Position numbers and translations under genes: made by a program. Below are positions 1 through 10,582 of a DNA stretch of 64,000 bases, piece after piece (position 1 is the first letter of the stretch; the number at the start of each line of letters is the position of its first letter). Below the pieces are notes generated by a model. That model was not told the DNA's origin. It ran no database searches and worked only from the letters and a program-made list of their open reading frames with translations. The stretch comes from Cymodocea nodosa. Lineage: Eukaryota; Streptophyta; Magnoliopsida; Alismatales; Cymodoceaceae. Where the stretch lies: the NCBI GenBank assembly GCA_036874045.1, contig CM072344.1, positions 10,512,501 to 10,576,500 on the forward strand, in the 5' to 3' direction.

Positions 1-395
1 TCTTAAAGAGTTCATACTTATGAATCAACATGTTTATTTTTCTCTTTAACTTGAGAAGTACCTTCATGTGAAACTTCTAATGCATGCCACACTTCATAAG
101 CAGATTTATATGCCGACACTTTATTGAACTGTTCATAACTCAATGCATAGAATAAAATATTTAAGCCCTTAGCATTCAGAGTTTCATTTTCTTTTTCAGT
201 AATTGTCCAAGTATTATAAGGAGTAGTTAACGGAGTATATGGTTTAGAAATCATGAACCACAATTTATGATCTATATTTTGAAGAAAAACAGTCATCCTA
301 TATTTCCAATATTCAAAATGTATTCCATCAAATAAAGGAAGACGATTAAGATTTTGGCCTTCATATAAAGAAAAATTACCATTTTCAGTAGCCAT
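1..395 (-). pseudogene. gag: gag N-terminal part of element A, frameshifted
   Basis: This is the capsid-type N-terminal domain of Copia gag (UBN2/retrotransposon gag type). It starts with MATENGNFSLYEGQN and includes the conserved FEYWKYRM segment and ALEVSHEGTSQVKE. It is nearly identical to the gag starts of G and H, which fixes the ATG at 395. Compared with those copies about two bases are missing near 42-47, so the frame shifts just after SQVKE and stops at 18. Gag normally coats the RNA in cytoplasmic particles; this copy cannot encode a full protein. The rest lies outside the window. Confidence 0.88.
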
Positions 396-580
396 TTTAC
401 CTTAGATTTTTCAACCTATTTGGTTTTAAACAGTCTAAAAGCTTTAAAACAACTTGAGCCTTAAATCAAGAAAGTTAAATGTATGCTCAGATATTAATTT
501 CTGTTTAAAAACAAGGAAGGTAGAATAATCAATGATATTAAATAAGTTGGTATAGATTTTATATCAAAGATTATTAACAA

Positions 581-593
581 AGCTCTGATACCA
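581..593 (-). other. Primer-binding site of element A
   Basis: On the minus strand TGGTATCAGAGCT lies two bases inside the LTR end. This is the standard plant Copia primer site, complementary to the 3' end of initiator methionine tRNA. Confidence 0.9.
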
Positions 594-595
594 CT

Positions 596-2168
596 TGTAG
601 GATCGTATGGCTACATAAGAGGGGGGTGAATTGTGTATTTTTAATATTTTATGAAATATAATTGAAACGTTAATTCTCAAAAACAAGTCGAGACATTGTT
701 TTCATAAAATCATTTTTATTCAAGGTTTCAATTATAATATACAATTCAATTCTCCTCAGAAATTGTAGATGCAATTATAACCCGATACCATGTATCATCT
801 AAACAATTTCATAACTACAAATAGAGAAAACTAATTTGCAGAATTTAAAACTTTTCTCCCTGTTTAAGATCTTTCTTCTTCTTCTTTTTCTTCTTCAACA
901 ATTCTTCAGTGACGAATAACTTGTCTTTTCATGCTTCATCGAATTTGCTTTCTTTTGATACTTCAAATCTTCAGTGACGAAAATCTTACCTTTCTATGCT
1001 TCACTGAACTTTCTTCCACTTGAGAGATTTTTCCCGAAGAGGTGTTTTTGATCCCTAAAAAAGATTTTTCTTTTGGTGTGCAGGGATGGTTTGATCCTTG
1101 AAAAGATTTTTCATTTTGTGTGCAAGGATGATTTGATCAACGAGAACTCTATGCCTTTTATACTGTATCTTCATTTCATGCATATCCTCCACGTTTAATC
1201 ACTACCAGTTTTCCACTTCTCCACGTCTTTTCTTTTTCCTTCATCGAAACACACACGTTCCGACCCACGTTTATATTTCGAATTTCCTTTAATCATCAGT
1301 CTTGGATCTCTGAAAAATTTCCTGCAAAATAAACTTTCTCGTCCAAAAGTTTTTCATCAGTGTAATAAGAAGTCATTACTTTAATGTTAACTAAACGAGT
1401 AACACAAGTATATATATAACTTAACATTTTTAACTTAACGAGTTCCTCATGTGCCATTTTACGTGACAAGAACTGTAGCTAACTGAATGAACTAAGTCTG
1501 TGGTGTTATGATAACTCAACGAACCATCTCCATTGTGTTATGATAACTCAACGAACCAGTAATAACAAATGTTTTTATAATAAGAATCTTACCACGTGTA
1601 AAACTAACAACTTAAGTTTATAACGCTAACCTAACGCGTTGCCTTACTGTTCAATATAGCAACTCAACGCGTTTAGTTATGTTAACTTAACGAGTTAAAC
1701 ATGTGCACCTCACGTGATACAATACAACATTCGTAACTTATAATTTCACCACATGTATAACACTAACTTAACGAGCTTCTTTTACTCACTAACTTAACGA
1801 GTTATCACATGACCTATTTTAACCTTTAAGCCTCTAACTTAACGAGTTCTCACGTGACCTCTTTACGAACAAAACTCTAACTTAACGAGTTGTCTAAACG
1901 TGCACTGCTCATGATATAGAAGATATAACATTAAAACATATCATGCTTTTCAATAAAAGCACACGTTAACTTAACGTTTAGCTAATTGAGAAATTAATGC
2001 AACGAAACGACTAGTTATTAACTTCAGATCCAATACAGACAAGTATTTATATCAGTAAGCTTTTTCTGTATTAATTGATGATTTTAATTTCTTTTCACAA
2101 GAAATAGTAATTGAGCAAATATGATTATTTTCATTCAGCACACATCATCAAAACAAAAATACTCAACA
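596..2168 (-). repeat. 5' LTR of element A
   Basis: The LTR is about 1573 bp, TGTTGAG...CCTACA when read on the minus strand. It matches the LTRs of C, G and H. A TATAAAAGG box lies at complement 1154-1162 and marks the probable promoter. The U3 part (about 1420-2000) is packed with copies of AACTTAACGAGTT and related units, interspersed with CACGTG or CATGTG boxes. It lacks the block of about 200 bp with TCGGATAGTTA units found in the LTRs of H. Confidence 0.92.
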
Positions 2169-3970
2169 GTGTTGATACTAGGGTTTCTAAGGATTCTTCT
2201 TCAGATGATGAAGACATATTTACTACCAAAGTGAACTCCTTAGAACCTCAATTTAAATCTGTTTATAAGGCTTATGTTAGCCAATTTTTGAATACTTCTA
2301 AGGATACTAGGGCATCTGAGAAACAAGCATTGCTTATGGCCCTACATCTACAAGATACTCTAGTCAAGAGGAGAAATCAAGCATTATTGCATAAACTCAG
2401 TGAGCAACCAGGAATTAAAATTCAAGAGCCTATAGAGCCTGCTTGTCTTCATGATTTTTCTAATATGACAGAGAAGAAGAAATCAGTGGCTGAACCTAAA
2501 TTCTTTTTGCCCTAGAAAGGAATTGATTTCAAGCATGTGGCTAGCCATTCATATCCTCCAATTTCTGAGTTATGTATTGGAATTCTACATCAAATTGCTC
2601 CTAGTCCTTCTCATTTGATCTCCTCAACTAGTCCAATTTTGCCTATAGTTGTCTCCTCTCCCCTTCCATTTACTTCATTCACTTACTCTAGGAGAAGAAA
2701 GAAAACTCTTTCTTCTCATCCGAGTTTTGCTTAATATCTGCTTGTACATAGAGAAGACTTCACACCTCCTCCTCCATCTAATGTAGAATCTCATCTAATT
2801 TCTTCCCCTCATACTCAAATGGTGATACAAGGATTGTATGAAGATTTAGTTTTTGTCTCTACTCCTAAATCTCCTCCTCCTTCTACAAAACCTCCAGTAG
2901 ATGAAGATCTAGAGGTTGAAGTCAATTTTTCCTCAGACATCCCTATAGATATATATTATTTCAGATCTTCTACAGCTAGGGATCTCTTTTTCAACAAATA
3001 TCAAGGCATGAAAATCATTTACAGCAGACCTATAAATTTTAAAGGAATGGATTCTATTCATAGTCTGCTAATTCATCAAGGGCTTTTAGGTCTTATTTCT
3101 TCCCCCTCAGGGTTATCTGTTTTTGAAGGCCTAATTCCCCTTTTCTACTCAAACCTTGAGATATTTCCTCATTTTTGCCTCCTGCACATACAAAATCAAA
3201 CAATAAGAATTGATGGAGATTTTTTGGAGAATCTGTTTGGAATACCATCTACTAGTATAAATATTGCTCTTTCTCCATTAGAGCTTGGGTGGCAGGAATC
3301 CGAGATGAATAAATTGATTGTTAAAACTCTTGAAAGAAAATTCAAGTTAGTTAAGACTGTAGATCTTAATGGTTTGGCTCGGATGATTGCTACAATTCTG
3401 TCTACCTTTGTATTTCAGAAGATTGGTCATGTAGATGAATTGGAAAGGAAAGTTTACCAAGTTACTTATGCTGTGATGGCTGGTATCAAGGTTAACTGGG
3501 CAAAAGTTATTATTGCTCAAATTTCTCATCTGCAAAGTTTTCTATACTATGGAGATTTTATTTATCATTTAATGGCCAGATACATTGATTTTTCGGGCAA
3601 GCCTCTAAAATCCATTAAAAGAAGAGTATTACAACTTAAGGATCTTTAGAGAATGTCATCTTCTGATCTGGTTGAGTTGCCCTCTCATTTTCAACCATCT
3701 GCAACTCAGAATTCAGCTTCTCCTTCTATAGAACATCCACCTCCTGTTGTACCTCCTTTCGTAGAAACTCCACCTCCTGCAGCACCTCCTCTAGCTCTAG
3801 CAGCTTCATTTTCAGTAGTTGATAGTTCTAAGACCCTCCTAAAATAGAATGAGCTTCTACTTCAGCATATTTAGATGCTTTTGGATCAAGTGGCTCATTT
3901 AAAACAACTTTTGAGGGAGAGGGATAACTTAATTCAAGAATTGTTACAGAAAAAGTCAACTACACCTTAG
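2169..3970 (+). pseudogene. Extra 3' ORF of element B, Transposase_32-like domain
   Basis: One reading frame runs the whole length, broken by stops at about 2513, 2732, 3647, 3845 and 3872. An acidic N-terminal part (DSSSDDEDIF) leads to a conserved domain at about 2930-3630. There the pattern IIYSRPINFKGM, then FEGLIPLFYSNLE, then LENLFGIPS, then LSTFVFQKIGH matches the putative plant transposon-protein family (Transposase_32-like) and the ORFs of C, H, I and J. A proline-rich stretch and a leucine-rich coiled coil (LLRERDNLIQELLQ) end the frame. The function of the family is not known. The N-terminus is cut off by insertion of A. Confidence 0.75.
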
Positions 3971-4163
3971 ATTGTATTTTTCATTTTCATTTGATGTAAT
4001 TTTTCATTTTTTATGTATCCCTATTGTTCTTACTCTTGAATCAATAAAATTACATTTTATTTATCTCTAAGTATCCTTTAATTAATTGTCTCCACTTTTT
4101 AATTCTGACAAAGGGGGAGAATATATCTGTTTATAGTTTTGTCATCATCAAAAAGGGGGAGAT
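3971..4163 (+). other. Non-coding tail of B with two polypurine tracts
   Basis: This AT-rich tail holds two purine runs: GACAAAGGGGGAGAA near 4108-4122 and AAAAAGGGGGAGA directly before the LTR. Repeated polypurine tracts upstream of the 3' LTR are typical of Sireviruses and prime plus-strand DNA synthesis. Confidence 0.7.
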
Positions 4164-4288
4164 TGTTAGTTCATTTATTTTAGTTAATTTGGATGATGAA
4201 AAACGTGTGGTTTAATTATTTCTACCATATTTTAGATGTCTTTTTATTCACATGAATTTTGGCTAACTACTATGTACTTAAAGTCTTT
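4164..4288 (+). repeat. 3' LTR of element B, left piece
   Basis: The LTR begins TGTTAGTTC immediately after the polypurine tract. After 125 bp it is interrupted by insertion of element C. It continues after the second TCTTT copy. Confidence 0.8.
4284..4288. repeat. Target-site duplication of element C, left copy
   Basis: TCTTT directly precedes the TG of C's 5' LTR and recurs at 11997-12001 directly after the CA of its 3' LTR. The 5-bp size is normal for Copia integration. Confidence 0.92.
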
Positions 4289-4763
4289 TGTTGAGTATTT
4301 TGTTTTGATGATGTGTGTTGAATGAAAATAATCATATTTTCTCAATTACTATTACTTGTGAAAAGAAATGAAAATCATCAATTAATACAGAAAAAGCTTA
4401 CTGACATAAATACTTGTCTGTATTGGATCTAAAATTATACTAAGTTAATAACTAGTCATTTCATTGCATTAATTTCTCATTTAACTAAACATTAAGTTAA
4501 CGTGTGTTTTTATTGAAAAACATGATATATTTTAAAGTTATATCTTATGTATCATGAATAGTGCACATTTAGACAACTCGTTAAGTTAGAGTATTATTTG
4601 TATAGAGGTCATGTGAGAACTCATTAAGTTAGAGGCTTAAAGGTTAAAATATGTCACGTGAGAACTCGTTAAGTTAGTGAGTAAAAGAAGAGACGAACTC
4701 ATTAAGTTAGTGTTATACACGTGGTGAAATTATAAGTTACGAATGTTATATTGTATCACATGA
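4289..4763 (+). repeat. 5' LTR of element C, truncated
   Basis: The first 475 bp match the 3' LTR at 10583-11996, including the TGTTGAG start, the GTTAAGTTAGAG units and the CACGTG/CATGTG boxes. The match stops abruptly at the TG terminus of a Gypsy LTR. No TATA box or primer site remains. Confidence 0.9.
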
Positions 4764-5254
4764 TGTTTGCGTTTTCCTAGCACTACACTAGAAAAACTTG
4801 GATTTGTTACTTCTATTTTTACTTAGTTAATTTATCTTTATGCCAATTCTTTCTTTTAGAAGTAAACAAACAACCTTTAATACAATTTAGATATTAATTC
4901 CAATTTGTACTTTAACTACAAGTACATAGTGTCTATTGTATCAGTGTGCAAGTACAGGTCGATCCCATAGGGAATTGCTGACGAATTTGAGAACTGTTCA
5001 TTTGTTAACAATCAAATTTATATATTCAATAAGCTCTCCGTTGACTTACAGTTAACTCAACGGACTAAGTTCGTTAAGTTATGGCTAACTCAACGAACTA
5101 ACCTCGTGGACTTAAGTTAACTCCACAAGCCTATCTTTTCTTTTTAATACTACTATTTACAGAGGAATTCGGCCAACCATTGGGCAATTTCACAGATTGT
5201 AAATAACATCAATTAAGCTCTTTAATATTAGTTAACATTGGATTTATCATTAAG
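4764..5254 (-). repeat. Element D: Gypsy LTR fragment inside C
   Basis: About 491 bp match the terminal part of the LTR of Gypsy J (49252-49742 and 61374-61860), starting exactly at the LTR terminus TGTTTGCGTTTT. It therefore entered by normal integration, and its inner side was removed by a later deletion. It contains the paired units around AACTCAACGAAC and CTCGTGGACTTAAGTTAAC seen in the family. Confidence 0.9.
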
Positions 5255-6224
5255 ATCAGATTGTTGTTCAAATATACGTGGATGACAATCTTTAGAGCAA
5301 CCTCTAATAAGCTGATAAAAATATTCTCTGAAGAGATGACTAATCAGTTTGAAATGAGTATGATAGGAGAACTTTCATATTTTCTAGGACTTCAAATTAA
5401 GCAAATGGATAAAGGTATATTTTTAAATCAGGAAAAATATGCAGATGAAATGCTTAAGAAATTTAATTTTAATGATACAAGGATTCGAGAAACTCCTATG
5501 AGTACTTCTTTAAAGTTAGATATTGATGACATAGGAAAATCAATAGATCAAAGAAAATATAAAAGTATGATTGGTTCTTTACTTTATTTGACTGCTAGTA
5601 GACCTGATATTATGTTTGTTGTGTGTGTTTGTGCTAGATTTCAATCTAATCCTAAAGAATCACACTCAATTGCAGTTAAAAGAATATTTAGATACATATA
5701 AGGAACTAAACATTTCAGACTGTATTATTCTAAGGATAGTTCAATAAATCTTATAGGATATATTGATGTTGATTATGCAAGATCTAAATCTAATAGAAAG
5801 AGTACCAGTGGCACATGTCAATTATTGGGAAATAATTTGGTGTCATGGTTTAGTAAAAAGCAAAACTGTGTAGCACTTTCTGCTACAGAAGCTGAATATG
5901 TTGTTGTTGCACTGTGTTGCATACAGATTCTGTGGATAAGGCAAACTTTAGAAGATTTTGGATTATCTTATGATTCAACTGAGATTTATTGTGATAGTAG
6001 TTCTGCAATAAATCTTTCCAAAAATCATGTATTACATTCAAGAGCAAAGCATATACAGGTTAGACATCATTTTCTAAGAGATAACATAATTAAAGGAAAA
6101 ATTAAATTAGAATTTGTGTCTAGTAAAAATCAATTAGCTGATATATTTACAAAACCTCTAGATGAAAATACATTCTGTAACATTAGATTAAAATTTGGGT
6201 ATTTGTAGGCTATGTGATGTGTAA
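5255..6224 (+). pseudogene. pol: pol remnant of C: reverse transcriptase C-terminus and RNase H
   Basis: The remnant begins in the reverse transcriptase just before the YVDD box (VVQIYVDD is readable at 5262-5286). It continues through the connection (SYFLGLQIKQMDKGIFLNQE) into Copia RNase H, with KSTSGTCQLLG, ALSATEAEY, IYCDSSSAINLSK and HSRAKHIQVRHHFLRD. Integrase and the front half of reverse transcriptase are absent. Frameshifts follow the YVDD box, a TAA ends one frame at about 5700, and one extra base near the end shifts the last residues. The family stop is at 6222-6224. It is not functional. Confidence 0.88.
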
Positions 6225-7808
6225 AATGCTTAAACTCCACATAAAAAAGATAAATAGTATTGATGATGTTGTTCACCTCATAGATATTATATACTTATCA
6301 TAAATATCTAAAGTAATATCTAAACTACTACTTAAGATACTATGTATTTATTGTAAAATCATAGTAGTATCTTATTGATTTTAAGTAGTTTATCAATTTT
6401 AATGGTTTTGACGATTTTAAGTGGAAGTGTAAATGAAAAACATTAAATACTTCTGACATTTTGAAATTTTGATTAAGTGTTTTCTTTGAATCAAGGAAAG
6501 TGCATATGATCATGCATAAATTTGACTTAATTGATTAAACTTGTAGAATAAGTTATATGTAACTCATCTTAAACTGTTAATCAAAAGTATAAGCTTATTG
6601 AAACTGATTCATATTCTCAGTAAAATCATAGAAGTAAAAATTGTATGAGATTTGTGTTTTATTGCATCTGTATTAATGGAATACATATATACTATGCTTA
6701 AAATGAAAAGTGCTTACAAAGTGAAAATTTTTGAGAGTTTATTGATCAGTTTGATCACGAGCCTTTTGTACTTGAGCAGATAGGTATGTAAGGATTGTTG
6801 TCTTGAAAAAGGATTCTTTAAATCTGGCAACCTAAGGTCCTAATTAGATCTAGGATTGTTGATTGAAAGCTCATTACATGGGTATATTAGAAAGCTCTTG
6901 TATGATTCAAGCTTTTCAAACTAACTTTTAAAGAAAATTATCAATATTTACTGTTTTGAAAAGAAAAAGTTGTTTCATTAATTACAGATATCTTTGAATT
7001 GAATATAGTTTCTACCAATATGACTACTAATTTATTGAATCAACATTAGTACTTTTGAAAACGTTCATTTGAGATACATTCTTTTTTTCTCCTTGAATTA
7101 ATCATATAGAGTTCAAAGTTGTGTTTTGATTCATATACAGTAGGAATTGATTCTGGAAATCATTTTTGATGAAGTTAGAATAAGGGAAGTTTCTGAAAAG
7201 AAAATTTAAAAGTATAGTTATACTTAACATCTATTGTTATACAAGTATATTTTGTATGTTATTGAATATATAAGAAGTATATTTGTAGGGGGAGGATTAA
7301 CAATGTCGAAAAATAGATTAATATAATTCAGCATACAAATCTTGGTTAATCTGAATTAATGTCCTCTTAAAATCTTGATGAAATAATTTAAAAAGACAAA
7401 CAAACTATTTTAGATTCAAAGAACAGGAATGCTAGAATAGTTTACAATGTTCTCAAGAAAATGATAAGGTATAGCTATTGTGATGTGTTCGGAACATTTC
7501 AGTTGAAAGCATCTGAAAATTGTTGTGTACTAACTAAACGTTATGTTAGATAAGGTAACGTGTAAAACTACCTCTAGACAGTGTTTTACTCATTAGGTTA
7601 GTTAACTCAATAAGTTATACTTGAATATTTCAGGTACCTTGATTGAATAAACTTTATTCAATATTTATTTAATATCTAAACCCGACTTCTATTCACATTG
7701 AGTTATTTGCCTAAAACCCTATTTAAACACTTATTACACGGGCAGTTAGTTTTTTTTTGTAAACTTTGTCAAGAAAATATTTCCCACTTGTTGCTGTTAC
7801 AACCTACG
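6225..7808 (+). other. Non-coding spacer of C between pol and the extra ORF
   Basis: No coding sequence is seen. The spacer is homologous, in the same sense, to 29958-31548 of H. Its block at about 6740-6960 (around GGCAACCTAAGGTCC and GGATTGTTGATTGAAAGC) also matches Gypsy J at about 52000-52200. A purine run TAGGGGGAGGA lies at 7287-7297. TATTTAAAC at 7720-7728, 89 bp before the ATG of the extra ORF, is a candidate TATA box. Confidence 0.7.
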
Positions 7809-10085
7809 ATGATGGTCTCCAAGTTCTATAAAGGTCGTGGTAGAGGAAAAGGCAAAAGTAGATGAGATGCAAAAGGAAAAGAAATAGAAAATGATGAAGT
7901 TCCACGCACTTGGTTCAAGAAAATATTTCGAGTGGACAAAAGGTTAGTAGAACTTTATAGAGATTACTTCTTTCCTTAGGGTATATTAGATGAAGTTAGA
8001 CAAGAACTTCAACATACTGATGCAAATATTACATACATGGGTATTTGTAGTAAATATGATAGAGAATACAGAATGAAATGTGCTGAAATTGCATTTTTGG
8101 AATAGTATGCAATATATATGGAAAAAGGTGTAGGTTCATCATCAAATAGAATTCCTCAAACTCCTATTAGTGGTACACAACTACAACCATTTGAGGAAGA
8201 ACATGAATCAGCTATCCCTACTCCTTTATATTCAAAACAATTAGAATCAAATATTACTGTTGATAAAATAAAAGTTGAAAGTTTTCGAAAGGCTATAGTA
8301 ATAGAAAGTGCCTTTGAAGAACTAAAGCAGAAAACTTTTATGGAGCAATTTGAAAAGAAAACAGCAATACTTGAAGAGGAGAAACAAAAATGTTATAGAA
8401 GAAGAAAAATCAGAAAAATTATGTCTAAGGAAACAAAGTTTATTGAAAAAGAAAAATCAGATGAAAATTTATTTCCAAAGGACAATGTATGTCTAGACAT
8501 AGACATTGTAACTTATAATGCGTCTAATAAACTCATCAGTTCTAAGCACACTAAAACTGATGATGATAATGAGACTTTATTTTCCCTTACTAGAAAGCTT
8601 GAGAAGAAATACAAGTCAAATATGAGCTCAAGTTTTTCTATTAGTACAAGTCTTGATGATGTAGAAATTGAAAAATCAAAGCATCAGGCACCTGACATTG
8701 AACAAGTTATTGCAAACATAATTGACAATGTTGAGGCAGTAACTAGCTCACAGGCTGAATTGCTTGGAGTAGTAGATATTGAAAATGTTAAGACTCTAGA
8801 AGAGCTAAACCTCAACCAGCCTTCTTCAAAATCTATAGAAGTAGAGTCTGAGAATTCACAGCATGTATTAATGGAAATATCTGTTGAACAAAATGAACAA
8901 TTACAGACAAATACACTAGCTGTAGAATTGGTGGAAAAATTGAACTCTGAAGATTCTATAGAGACTAAACAGATGAATGTTGAGCATATTGAAAATGTTC
9001 TTTACACTATTGAAGCTGAAGAATCAAGCTTACTTGAGCAGCTTCAAGAAAATATTTTCATAGAGGAACAAAATGACATTCATTTTGAAGAAGAGGTTCC
9101 TGAAATAAACTCTGAATCAAGGCTTCAGGTATCACCTTCTTTATATACAATATTACAAATTCAAGGTAATTCAATTCATTTTAGATTTGAAGAAGTATTG
9201 CAGAAATACAATAATTTGATTACATGTTAGATTCTACATGCTTGTCCAATAAAATTCAAAAATTTGATGGAAATGAGAGATCTATTTGAGTTTCAAGGCC
9301 TCATTCAATTCTTGCCAGTTGGAATGAAATGGATGCAATACAAAGAGCTTATTGTAGTTTTTTATAGCAATCTGGTCAAGAATGACAATATACTGAAAAC
9401 TCAAATAAATCAACAGGAGTTCACATTGTCTCTTGAGTTAATTTTTGAAGTTTTGGGATTATAGAATGAAGGTATTGTTGTTACAAATAGATTTGACATG
9501 ATTAGACAACTGGAATGGAACATTCAGTCTTTATCAAAAATTCCAGATGTATATTCTAAAATGAGATTAATGGAAAATCTAAATGCAGAGGCAAGGTTTA
9601 TTGCAAATATATTGCATGCAAATTTATTTCAAAGAGTTGGACATAATTTGGAAGTCAGCAGAAGTTGTTTATATGCAACTTATAGCCTGCTGAATAGAAT
9701 TCAAATCAATTGGTTTGATGTTTTCACTTCTCAACTACAGCATATGAGTTCAAAGTTATTTTATGGTGATGCTGTATGTAGACTCATTGCAAGCCAATTG
9801 AATTTATCCGATTGGCCCTTTGAAACTAAAGACATGAGAGCATTTAGTGTAAAAGATTTGCAACGATTCCAGGTCATGCATAAACCTCAATGACAACGAC
9901 AACAATAACATGATTATATAGACCATATACAACAACAACAATCAAGTTATTCAGTTCGAGCGAAACAGCAACTCCAACTACCTCCTGACTTAGATGTAGT
10001 GCTGAACGACATCAGAAATGATATTAGTCATCTAGGAGATAAAATATGTAATGCTATAAGTGATATACTTAAGAGGGATCGTTAA
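7809..10085 (+). pseudogene. Extra 3' ORF of element C, Transposase_32-like
   Basis: A 2277-bp frame (758 codons plus TAA) runs from ATG 7809 to 10085, with internal stops near 7863, 7976, 8103, 9228, 9462 and 9891. A basic start rich in Gly and Arg (FYKGRGRGKGKSR) is followed by a long acidic, glutamate-rich coiled region. The Transposase_32-like domain lies at about 9230-9880 (LFEFQGLIQFLP, VVFYSNLVKND, FEVLGL, FIANILHANLFQRVGHN, FYGDAVCRLIASQLN). A Gln/Asn-rich CAA-repeat stretch and a short helix (NDIRNDISHLGDKI) end it. Element H has the same ORF. The stops are mostly at positions that are Gln or Trp codons in sister copies. Confidence 0.78.
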
Positions 10086-10582
10086 CTGTCTGTTTGCTTG
10101 TTTCTGAATACAAAAGGTAATGTTTGTATTCCTTGTTTGATTCATTGAACAATACATTTTTTTTCTGTAAATGCATTCTATTCTTATTATTGTTTACAGA
10201 AATAGTTGTTGTAAATATATCTCTTACTATATATATATTCTCTGTAATTATCTTTTTGATTAATGACAAAAAGGGGAAGAAATATTATAAAAAGATGATT
10301 ATGATTTTAATTGCATATATTATAAAGGGAGATGATATTTAAATGGTTATTGTAATTTGACAGATGATAATTAGAAAAATGATACTTATATAATTATTGG
10401 CATCTGAAAGTTTTATTTCTGTGAGTGATTTTTACACAAACAATAGACATAAGCTTAAGTGAACTTAAGTCAACAAACTTATTTGTTGAATTAAAAGTTA
10501 ACCCAACGAAGGTGCTTTGTTGAGTTAAACATATTTCATAATTGATTTAATATGGTTTTGTCATCATCAAAAAGGGGGAGAT
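10086..10582 (+). other. Non-coding tail of C with repeated polypurine tracts
   Basis: This AT-rich stretch holds GACAAAAAGGGGAAGAA near 10264, AAAGGGAGATGAT near 10325 and the LTR-proximal AAAAAGGGGGAGA at 10569-10581. Between them are GTTAACCCAACGAAGG and AACTTAAGT units. Multiple polypurine tracts are a Sirevirus feature. Confidence 0.72.

Larger units (their letters stand above)
1..2168 (-). mobile_element. Element A: Copia (Sirevirus-type) retrotransposon, 5' end
   Basis: This is the left-hand part of a minus-strand Copia element running out of the window at base 1. From right to left it shows a complete 5' LTR, a Met-tRNA primer site, a leader of about 185 bp and the start of gag. It belongs to the same family as C, G and H (LTR begins TGTTGAGTATTTT, ends GATCCTACA). 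It is inserted in the extra ORF of element B, whose reading frame resumes at 2169. The target duplication cannot be checked because the other end lies outside the window. Confidence 0.9.

Noticed and set aside
1400-1900. Possible tandem-repeat or CRISPR-like array from regularly recurring AACTTAACGAGTT
   Set aside because: Spacing is irregular, units are degenerate, and the array is the U3 of an LTR found in several copies. The sequence is a plant genome.
2111-2168. Start of the open frame at 2111-2515 as a gene start
   Set aside because: The first 19 codons are the terminal LTR bases of minus-strand element A; the true frame of B comes from further left and was cut by the insertion.
2513-3872. 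Reassigned or read-through TAG codons, because TAG is so frequent inside frames
   Set aside because: TAA and TGA stops and frameshifts also occur, and the TAG sites match C-to-T decay at Gln and Trp codons.
7809-10085. Extra ORF as a viral envelope gene
   Set aside because: No signal peptide or hydrophobic membrane segment is visible. The recognisable domain is Transposase_32-like, so env-like applies only to its position.
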